NCBI GenBank assembly: GCA_028583415.1
Contig: CM053276.1
Coordinates: forward strand, 57,992,814 to 58,056,813
Direction of reading: 5' to 3'
Length of the DNA stretch: 64,000 nucleotides
Origin: Protea cynaroides
Lineage: Eukaryota > Streptophyta > Magnoliopsida > Proteales > Proteaceae
The notes under the pieces are model-generated. The model searched no databases. It saw nothing but the letters and a program-made list of their open reading frames with translations, and had not been told where the DNA came from. A program made the translations under genes and the position numbers. Each line of letters starts with the position of its first letter. The first letter of the stretch is position 1. Below, one piece after another: positions 55,552 through 64,000 of the stretch.

Positions 55552-56545
55552 ATGAGCAGCTCACCTTCCCCGGCCACCTCGTATAACGAGAGGTATTTTC
55601 GTTCGGCGACGGCCTTCACGGTTGCTTGGTTTCAATCCAAGAACATAGAATCCGGCCGGTACGTCAGCACGGAGCATCTCCATCGCTTTGATATAGCGTC
55701 GGCTTTCGGGATTATGGGGTGGTTACTGTCATTCGATATCGAAACGCACCCGTCCCTAATACGGTAAAGCTATTTTCTCCAACTTGGAGGTGGAAGGAGA
55801 TGTAAATGGCGGGACAATGCTAGAAATCTGCGCATCACAAGCTATGTGAAAGGGGTGGTGATCTCCTTCAACATAGCGAGCTAGCCGTTCTCCTAGGGGT
55901 TCCGGACGATGGGGACCTTGTCTTTGTGCCCCCGAGGGTCAAAGGGTACCTTGATGAGTACACCGGGCGATCATAGCCGCGCGAGATATTATTACCGGGA
56001 CGGGTTATGTCGGCCTCAAATCTTCATCCCGTACCTCGCCTATATTGCCGGATCATTCGGCATAACATCGTCCCCGAGTGGGCATTATGGAGAGGTATCC
56101 CGGTTGACCCGATTCATTACCTACGGTGTGGCCTCCGGTACGGGGTTTTATGCGCCCTACCTAATCATGCGGGTTATGATCCGCTGCGGCGATGCGATGT
56201 GTCGGGTAACCTTCCATATGGTAGGTTGATTCACGGCACTTCTACGGCGTTTGGGTGTCGGTATGCGAGGAGAGGTACCTATGGAGGTGACCATGAACTC
56301 CGACATTGATCTTTGAGGCCATTTACAAGATGCGGATGGGCGACCTAGAGCTCGGTGATGAGGAGTTACGGGCTCGTCCCCTCGCCCGAAACCATGCGGC
56401 CCTTGCGCGCGCGGCGGCTGCGAGCGGCGGTAGATACCGCCGAGATGGGGGCGATGAGGACACCCACATGGGGGACATCCCGTACCCGCACCTCAGCATT
56501 CACAATAGCGAGAGACTTCCGGGCCGTCGGCCGCGGTACATCTAG
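55552..56545 (+). pseudogene. Antisense additional ORF, putative plant transposon protein-like, frameshifted
   Basis: The ATG at 55552 begins MSSSPSPATSYNERYFRSAT. The first 72 codons (SKNIESGRYVSTEHLHRFDI, FGIMGWLLSFDIETHPSLIR) end at TAA 55765. Homology-like continuation in other frames reads FSNLEVEGDVNG, ITSYVKGVVISFNIAS, LHPVPRLYCRIIRHNIVPEW and LPYGRLIHG. This pattern (an RF..LG-type N-terminal block, then a RxxxHNIxP block, then a PYGxLI block) matches the putative plant transposon protein family carried by plant gypsy elements. It lies antisense to gag-pol, between the primer site and gag. At least four single-base gaps occur, some possibly sequencing errors. The role of this family is unknown. 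Confidence 0.65.
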
Positions 56546-57022
56546 GCTGTTCCCATTCACGGACCAGCGAGTACGTGTCGGCTACGGTACCACCACGTCC
56601 TTCTTCGAACCCTACGGTTGCTTGCACATCTAGGCCGCTCCGGTTCTAGATCAGCTAGGCGCATGCCGGCTACTATACCACCTCACTCTTCTTGGACCTT
56701 TCGATTCGCATGCTCCGAGATCGGGACACCCGGAGAGTCAGGCATCTAGATACCCGAGAGAGGGATCCACGGACTCACGGCGAGAGATGGGTCGGGGAGT
56801 TGGGGGCGTGCGGCACGCGGCTTACGGGTCACTCGGGACCCGGGTCGGGGGTTATGTAGGGCCGTTCCTCCGGGCCCTCCCCTGCTCGCGGTGCGGAAGT
56901 GTATTTTGCATGCGTTGTGGTGCCTGTCGCCGTTTTTTGTTTGTTGCACCGGTGATTTCTTGAGTGCTGTTTGTCTCAACTATTGGTTTATTTTTGTGGG
57001 ACCGGGGTGGAGGTGAGCCTAG

Positions 57023-57035
57023 GGCTACGATACCA
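57023..57035 (-). other. Tekay-type primer-binding site
   Basis: The minus strand reads TGGTATCGTAGCC, three bases inside the 5' LTR, close to the initiator-Met primer word TGGTATCAGAGCC. Confidence 0.85.
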
Positions 57036-57038
57036 AGT

Positions 57039-59603
57039 TGTCACACCCCAATTCCGGCTGAACGAAGTGTGAGTGAACCGGCTACTAAACCACGGTTCAC
57101 ACCGGGATCTCGAATAGCAGTGTCAACCAATCATCCCCCAAGCAATCTAACAAAATCGGAGATTAATACATAGCGGTGAAAATAATTTATAACAATGAGC
57201 TGAACTAAATGATAAATTAAAATAATTATTCCAATTATTCCATCATCCATCAAAGTTTAAATAATATTTAATTACAAGCTAACGAGAAAATAACGAATAA
57301 ACCAATCACAAAGGAAAGACTGAAGGAGCACTCATAGCATCTGTCGTCCTCCCTCTGTCGGCGCTCGGGGGGCTCCCGAAGTCCTCCACCGTATACCCTA
57401 GCATCCAAATCCGAAAAGAGATATATATATCGGGGTGAGCTACAACACGGCTCAGTAAAGCACAAGACCAATGCAACATCCACATGCATGAGATAACATT
57501 ACAATTTGGGCCGGGTATAACTTGCAAATGTGCTATGGTAAGGTTTGGCGGCCACCGCACCTCCATGCGAGTGTGAGCACACCCAACGGTCAGGCACCTA
57601 CCACGCTCTTTTGTTGCCCCATCACTCACTCCGGTATAGAGATGGGACTCGAGTGCGGGCATGGAGAACCACAATCCCCGTCCTCCCCCTGATACCCCAT
57701 ACCGTACCAATACCTAAACCCCTATTGGAAAGGGCTTGCAAGTGGGTTCCGTTTCTAACAGTCCTAGATGTCAATACATGTAGGCTCCACCCTAGTACGG
57801 CCGTCTACGGCATAGGGATAGAACTGAGCGTGCGAGCCAGAATTGGAGACCACAATACCTCACCTCCCCCGATACCCTACCCGCCCAACAAGCATACCAA
57901 GATGGAACTATACGCAAGTAGGCCCTATCCCAACATCACTCCCTATGGCATAGGGATAGAGCTAAAGCGTCATGGCCGGGTCAGCGTCGGCGTCGGAGAT
58001 CACCATGCCACATCAGCGTGGCGGATCAACGTCAACATCGGAGACCACGCCATAACCTCCCCACGATACCCCACCCATACCAAGCATGCTAAGATAAGGT
58101 ACTACGAAGGTGTCGGGGTGAGGAATGATCGGCCCCTGGCCCTTCCCATTCCACGCTCCAACTAAAACAATCACATGTCTAACATCCATCACACCTAGCA
58201 TATGAAATGCATGAGCAGATAAATCAAATAGAATTTACACTACATGACATGTGATATGCACAATCCATCAAACAAAGCATATAAATTGATCCGAGAAAAT
58301 AAAAAGAGCTCTCTAAGGTTTATTATTAATTCTTTATTTTAAGTTTCGGGTCTTGTCCCTTACCTGACGCGTGGTATCAATCCCTTTCGGTGTCAGAAAT
58401 TTCACATACAAGTCCTACACAACCATATTTATATGTTAATTTCCATTTATTAGAGTTTTAAAAGCCAAAACCAGGCTTTTCCCAAACGAGCTCGGAACAC
58501 ATACCGGTCTCGCACACACGATCGCGAGGAGTGCAACCGGGGGACGACTGCCCACCGGGCTCACGGTCTCACTCAGATCGGCGAGTGCGACCGGTATGGT
58601 GCCCGATGTATGCATACGGATGCACACATACGGTCTCACTCGGATCCTGGTGAGTGCGGCCGGTATGGTGTCGATGGTATACCGCGGCCCTACCGCTGGA
58701 CTCACCAAGGGTATACCCTACGGCGTGATTCGAAGCGAGGTCTCCACGGGTAGCTCCTAAGGTCTCACCTATCCTGCGCTGGGGTCCGATCCTGCAAAGT
58801 TTTACGGATCGCGGCTAGAGCGCCCGCATAGCGACCCGGATCCGAAAAGAGACAAGAAAAGGCATCTAGGGCATAAATCATCGGATCCACCCTACGGGTA
58901 GGTCCCAAGGGTCTCCCTTATGAATTGCTAAGGTCCATTCTCCGAAGGGAGTCCCTACGGATCTTAGCTATAATGCCAAAAACCAACCGGATCGGAAAAA
59001 AGGCAAAGGGATCTAATCATTTTCCATCGATCTCACGCCGCTCAGCGGCTCCGATCCGATAATCCAACACTACGGGAAAGATAGAGCACTTTACGGTAGC
59101 GGTTGTCAATTGGCGGCGTGTTCCTCCACCGGCGGCTCCTTCTGGCGGCGTCTTCCTCCTTGAACCTCCTCACTCCTTCTCGAGCGGATGGGTTTACAAA
59201 GAGGTTCATGGAGTGTCTCCCCTCTATTAATAGAGGAGGCCGTCAAGGCACGCTCCCCCTCATATGGAAACTTAAAGTTTCCATTTTGAAAACAACACAA
59301 TGTGGAGGCGGACTCCGGCCGTTTGACTATACGGTCTCGCAATACCGGTCGCGGATAGTGCGACCGGTATGGTGAGTCCCGGTATCTCTTCCGCTGGCCC
59401 ATACCGGTCGCGGGATAGTGCGACCGGTATGGGGTCCCGTATGCACTTAACCGATTTTATACCTTTTTGTACCTGGTTTTTTGGTTCTTCACCGGCTTCT
59501 TGCGTGGTCCCTTGCCCTGCCGCTTTCCGGTCCGGTTATGATTGGGGGCACTGTCATCGCATAAAACCATGGTTAAACCGGGTTTAGAGCCGCAGTTCTT
59601 ACA
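57039..59603 (-). repeat. 5' LTR of the Tekay/Del-like element (copy 6)
   Basis: It runs TGTCACACCCCAATTCCGG to AGTTCTTACA (2,565 bp) and aligns throughout with 46848-49425. It retains the peptide-exon region near 57321-57412 (minus strand GYTVEDFGSPPSADRGRTT). Clusters lie at 58498-58690 and 59330-59445. It differs from its partner at many CAG, CTG, CA or TG words that appear here as CG, often with loss of a base. Confidence 0.92.
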
Positions 59604-60029
59604 AGTTAATGATAGTGCAGGCGGTGGCGCCCCTCTTCGCTTGTCGGAGGCCGCGTATTCATGAGGCGGTGTGTACAATCTGGGTGGGGCCCCGCCGGCC
59701 CGATGACACTACAGCGGAGACCTCGTGCTACCATGGATTTGCTTCGGGACAATGCTGCCAAGAGATGAGGAGTTTGTTGCTTCCATGCTAACCGCGAGAT
59801 CGCTCATAGTCGGCGACCAAGACTCCTCGTGCCTCGATGAAGTTTCTATGATCTTTTGTGTCATGTTTAACTTATATTATCCCTTAAATTCTACTTTATT
59901 GATGTGGTCTTTGTTGATGAACACCTATTTTAAATGAGGCAAATAAAGGCTAGGGGTTCTTTGGGCAACCAACTTTATGATCTGAGAATCTTGTTGTGGG
60001 GCTCATTACAAAGGAGAGAGACACTTTGT
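59604..60029. other. Unassigned sequence before the gap
   Basis: A GC-rich half (59604-59830) and an AT-rich half with no recognised domain, repeat edge or RNA gene. It does not match the left flank of the adjacent element. Confidence 0.35.
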
Positions 60030-60529
60030 NNNNNNNNNNNNNNNNNNNNNNNNNNNNNNNNNNNNNNNNNNNNNNNNNNNNNNNNNNNNNNNNNNNNNNN
60101 NNNNNNNNNNNNNNNNNNNNNNNNNNNNNNNNNNNNNNNNNNNNNNNNNNNNNNNNNNNNNNNNNNNNNNNNNNNNNNNNNNNNNNNNNNNNNNNNNNNN
60201 NNNNNNNNNNNNNNNNNNNNNNNNNNNNNNNNNNNNNNNNNNNNNNNNNNNNNNNNNNNNNNNNNNNNNNNNNNNNNNNNNNNNNNNNNNNNNNNNNNNN
60301 NNNNNNNNNNNNNNNNNNNNNNNNNNNNNNNNNNNNNNNNNNNNNNNNNNNNNNNNNNNNNNNNNNNNNNNNNNNNNNNNNNNNNNNNNNNNNNNNNNNN
60401 NNNNNNNNNNNNNNNNNNNNNNNNNNNNNNNNNNNNNNNNNNNNNNNNNNNNNNNNNNNNNNNNNNNNNNNNNNNNNNNNNNNNNNNNNNNNNNNNNNNN
60501 NNNNNNNNNNNNNNNNNNNNNNNNNNNNN
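60030..60529. other. Assembly gap (500 N)
   Basis: Exactly 500 N. The round length suggests a placeholder and not a measured size. Open frames spanning it are meaningless. Confidence 1.
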
Positions 60530-61251
60530 ATTATATGAATGCGTTTGCATACGGGAACGTGGCAACAATTCTCACACCCCAATTCTGGTCTATTCAGAAT
60601 GATGTGATGAACCGCTAAATAACCAACGGTTCAACCAGGATCTCAAATAGGCTATCCCCGCGTTATCCAAACTTACACACATCCGTAATCATAATCAGAG
60701 TAAATACACAATAGCGGAAATCTTATAAACTTAGAACTAAGATGATATCAATAACTTAATAGAAAATTATTCTGTTTCCAACTGAGACATAAATATTTAA
60801 ATATCAAATACAAGTCTTTATTAAATTCAATAAAAGAAACTTATAAAAATATCTAATCAAATACACACGAGTTGCACTCGCAAGAGGAGTCGTGTGTATC
60901 ATCTTCAGCTCCAGCTTCCATAGTTGCCACGTTCCCGTACGCAGACGCACCCATGTAGTCTTCAACCGTATAGCCTGCATCATCAACTAAAAATATTCGA
61001 CGTCGAGGGGTGAGCACACATCATGGCTCAGTGAGTAGCCAAAACAATGCAACAATACATATGCATGCAAAAAGTCAATTTATATCTTTGGTCCGGTTTA
61101 AAGTTTGCAGTATGCAATAGAAAGGTTTAGGTAGCCAAAGGTCGCGTTTATTGACTCCGCCTCTATACACGAGTGTGTGACGTTACCCGAAGATCACGTT
61201 TATCGTCAACTCACATGCACCCAACCATGAACATTATATAACAAAGGTTAC
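60530..61251 (-). repeat. Tekay-type LTR fragment (copy 7)
   Basis: From 60572 it reads CTCACACCCCAATTCTGG, matching the LTR start, and continues through the peptide exon (60853-60986) and AGCACACATCATGGCTCAG to 61251, where an Ogre-like LTR cuts it. The 40 bases before it (60530-60569) are an oppositely oriented scrap of the same LTR (TGCGTTTGCATACGGGAACG), which pairs with 60920-60955. Confidence 0.8.
60853..60986 (-). other. LTR-resident peptide exon, intact copy
   Basis: Behind GAATATTTTTAG on the minus strand an open frame reads VDDAGYTVEDYMGASAYGNV, ATMEAGAEDDT, HDSSCECNSCVFD, stop. It is 45 residues, uninterrupted, and ends at the same place as 22885-23018. No known domain is recognised. 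Confidence 0.6.
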
Positions 61252-62336
61252 TGTAAGCACCCCATTTTTGCCACCCTCGGCATAAATGAACCAATATGGC
61301 AGGTTTCTAACCATTAACCCAAAGATTTATGATTCTCCACTAATCCCCACAGTAGGGTCATGGGCTATTATCTGCATAGATGCATAGGTCATAGAATTAT
61401 CTTTGAAACGAGACCAGAATTGCTCAATTCTGATATCAAATGAGGAAGATACGACCATTTTAGTCAGATGATACATATAGGGGAGGTTGCTGCAATTATT
61501 ATAAATAATAATCCCAGGGGCCTTCATACAAATTATCCTAAGTCGGATCGTTTGAATTTCAAATCATCATATCATGATCATCCGACATCGGATTCAGATG
61601 ATTCCAAGACCATTATTCTTCATTCATGATGTTCTACAAAGTGGACGTAAAAAATCCCGGGTAAAAGTCACCAGTCGGTCCCATGCAAGCTTGCTGGCAA
61701 AATTATCTTCAGAACTTCAAAGCTGCATATCTTTTCCGTTCTACATCGGATTCAGGTGATTCTAGTCTCATTATGTTCCATTTTTAGTGCTCTACAAAGT
61801 GGACATAAAATATTTCCGGTAGAAGCCTCCGAAGGATCTCATGCAGAATGGTCAGCCAAATTATCGATAATTGGTTCGCTTAAACTTCAAAAATTCATAA
61901 GTTGACCATTTTACTTCCAAATGAGGTGATTCAAGTTTCTATATTCCTCATTTTTTATGTTCTACAAAATGAAGGTAAAAAATTTGGAATAGAGGCCATC
62001 GGAAAATTCCATGCGGGATGACAGCGGAAATGACCCGTGAAATGACAAGGAGAGAAAACCAGTTAATTCCAGTCAATCCAGTCAACTCAGCTCAACCCGA
62101 GCTAGTCCTGGCCCAACCCAGTTAATTCCAGTCAACTCAGCTCAACCCAAGCCAATGTTGGCCCAACCCAGTCAATCCTTGTCAATCCAGACCAATTCAT
62201 GGTGGCACATGTATATGCATATATTTCTTTTATATATTATTATATAATGTATAATATATTATAATATATCATATAATATATACATATGTCTTATATGTAT
62301 ATTATATTATATATATTAATATATTAATATATTATA

Positions 62337-62372
<36 letters not shown>

Positions 62373-64000
62373 TTATATATAGAAAAAAAAAGGGATCCAA
62401 AGAGAGAAGAAGATATGAAAAAATAGGAAAGGAGGAAGGACCGAAAGAGGAAAGAGAGTGAGAGCGGTGAAGAATAAAAAAATAAAAAAATATATAAAAA
62501 CCGAAAAGGAAAACAATCAAGGAGAGGAGGAGAAGATCAAGAAGATTTGAAGATGGAGGAGAATAAAAGGGGAAAGAGAGAGACCGAATGAGAGGAGGGG
62601 GGAGAGAATCGAGAGAGAGAGAGAGTGGAGAGAAAGAATAAAGAAAAAGAAAAAAAAACAGAAGAGAGGGAGAGAATCGAGAGAAAGAGAGAGACCGAAT
62701 GAAAGGGAGGGGGGAGAGAATCGAGAGAGAGAGAGAGTGGAGAGAAAGAATAAAGAAAAAGAAAAAAAAAGAGAGGGAAGGAGAATCGAAAAGGGGAAAG
62801 AGAGGACCGAGAAGAAGGAGGAGAAGAAGAAGAGTAGATAAGAGAAGAGAAGAAGATGAGCAGCAGAGGATAGGATCGAAGAAGAAGAAGAAGATCAGAA
62901 GAGAAGAAGATCAGGTACGCTTTGTTTCATCCCTCTTTCTTTCTTTATTTATTTTATTCGGTGTGCACTAATCACAATCAACCTCTCATGACCCTTTTCA
63001 AACCCAGCCAACACCTGTAAGCCCTACATCTCGCAAACCCCACCTAACCACTACCCAGCCACCGAGTACCTGCAGTAATCCCTCATCCCTGAAGCCTTCC
63101 CACATCACGATAGAATAACATCTACTTGTCAACTTCCACCATACCATCTATTCATCCATGCACTGATTCACAACCACCTGGCCATGCATCACCCTCTCAC
63201 ATCCATGCTACCCTGCCCTCACACCGATTACTTGATCATAAACTCCTACCTCACGCCTACAACTTCATGCTCCACCGATTCCCATCCCCACTTGCTGCAA
63301 CTCCCACTTCACCATAAACCCAACAATCCCACCTGCCCTACCTGATCAGCAGCACTTGATCAAATCCTTTACCTACATAGGACCCACCGAATAACTCCAT
63401 CCCCTTACCACCTATTACCATCTCATCACCTCACTTGACCCGAGCACCTTTTAACTCACAACAACCTTGCTGCTGTCCTACCTCCATACCTCAACCATGA
63501 CACCTATAACTCCACTCATCACTCCAAGTCTCCATACAATCACTCATCACATTCAATCAAGCTACCCAGATCCATGAAACCTGTCCACTCACCCATGCTA
63601 TCTCCTGAACCCGTGAACCACCAAATCAACACTCCTTGCAAACCAATCCTAAACCCCCATGGCCGAAAATCCCTTGTGAATCAAACTGCCATGAAACCCA
63701 AACCTGAGTAAATCCCACTGATCCCATGAATATGCTCCTATCTAATCTAATCCCTATTTGTTATCCACCGGCTGATCAGCATCTGATTTTGTTCTATATA
63801 CCATTGATCGCATTATTGATCCTGATTTATCTGATTTAAATGTAGCCTTTGATTGAGAATTTTTTTTTTATTAAATATAAGCTTTGATATCAATGTTTTG
63901 ATGGGATTAAAATGTGAACATTTGATTATGGAAATGATGTGGGGAAATTTGACCATTTTATTGAATTTAATCTGATGAGTTACGGTCATTGATCTTGGAT
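61252..64000 (+). repeat. Second Ogre-like LTR, runs off the window
   Basis: It starts TGTAAGCACCCCATTTTTGCC and follows the order of 38137-42801: CCCCACAGTAGGGTCATGGG, GTTCTACAAAGTGGACGTAA blocks, AACTCAGCTCAACCC repeats, an AT-rich stretch (62215-62375), a purine tract (62385-62915) and a CA-rich part. The end is outside the window. It could be the 3' LTR of the Ogre-like element at 38137 or a separate copy. Confidence 0.8.
62385..62915 (+). repeat. Polypurine tract in the second Ogre-like LTR
   Basis: About 530 bases dominated by A and G on the plus strand, with a duplicated unit of about 120 bases containing GAGAGAATCGAGAGAGAGAG (62600-62630 and 62710-62740). A GATCAGGTACGC donor-like site follows. 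It corresponds to 39230-40155. Confidence 0.85.

Larger units (their letters stand above)
46848..59603 (-). mobile_element. Tekay/Del-like Ty3/gypsy chromovirus with antisense ORF upstream of gag
   Basis: A 12.8-kb element with LTRs at 46848-49425 and 57039-59603. On the minus strand it has the primer site at 57023-57035, gag from 54317, then protease, RT, RNase H and integrase with chromodomain, ending 50 bases from the 3' LTR. A plus-strand ORF (55552-56545) lies between the primer site and gag, an unusual place. Flanking pentamers atcat and agtta do not match, so there is no target duplication and the two ends may not derive from one clean insertion. Most domains are frameshifted, except the integrase-chromodomain part. 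Confidence 0.9.

Noticed and set aside
59934..60602. Open frames of about 200 codons across the N stretch
   Set aside because: The gap contains no sequence, so the frames are artefacts.
1..64000. tRNA, rRNA, organelle DNA insert or bacterial operon
   Set aside because: No cloverleaf, rRNA block or organelle gene sequence was recognised; tRNA-like words seen are retroelement primer-binding sites.

Overview
The window is nuclear DNA of a flowering plant. It has spliced plant introns, Ty1/copia, Ty3/gypsy (Tekay/Del-like, Tat and Ogre-like) and RTE LINE retroelements, an old petuvirus-like pararetrovirus insertion and a MITE. Only one host gene is recognised: the last three exons (12093-13707, + strand) of a synaptotagmin-4/5-type gene that encode its final C2 domain. 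Its earlier exons are not visible, so the left 12 kb may be a giant intron or the gene may be a fragment. There is a 500-N assembly gap at 60030-60529. Almost everything else is nested retrotransposons.

Layout. 1-9405: a decayed pararetrovirus (protease, RT and RNase H on the minus strand) split by a copia element (1505-8731), which is itself split by a solo Tekay-type LTR (3143-5564). 9406-12092: AT-rich DNA with a 5'-truncated RTE LINE flanked by a 13-bp duplication. 12093-13707: C2-domain exons. 14525-16640: a gypsy LTR-like piece holding a MITE. 17434-19659: the 5' part of a Tat-type element, cut by a plus-strand Tekay-type LTR (19660-22003). 22604-38079: an oppositely oriented Tekay-type LTR, split by a nearly complete 13-kb Tat element (24685-37752) with a perfect 5-bp target duplication. 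38137-43417: a 4.7-kb Ogre-like LTR with primer site and leader. 43418-46847: a Tekay-type LTR and non-coding interior. 46848-59603: a two-LTR Tekay/Del element with gag-pol and chromodomain. 60530-64000: another Tekay-type LTR fragment and a second Ogre-like LTR running off the window.

The most interesting signals are in the retroelements. (1) The Tat element carries, antisense to gag-pol, a long spliced ORF of the putative gypsy-type transposon family. It has its own TATA box and sits downstream of about 1.8 kb of 91-bp tandem repeats packed with CACGTG motifs and hairpin arms. (2) The Tekay-type family also carries an antisense ORF, here between the primer-binding site and gag, seen in two separate copies. 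(3) The Tekay-type LTRs contain a conserved roughly 45-residue peptide-coding exon behind a conserved splice acceptor, ending in a Cys-rich motif. (4) The same LTRs carry clusters of short inverted repeats with a GGTCG core whose flanks change together between subfamilies. One cluster sits upstream of the TATA box, and a similar cluster precedes the antisense ORF. (5) The two LTRs of the 46.8-59.6 kb element differ repeatedly by CAG/CTG becoming CG, which looks like sequencing error at CHG-methylated sites.

Coding regions of all mobile elements are interrupted. In the Tat element nearly every stop can be explained by C-to-T change, as expected for a methylated, silenced repeat.
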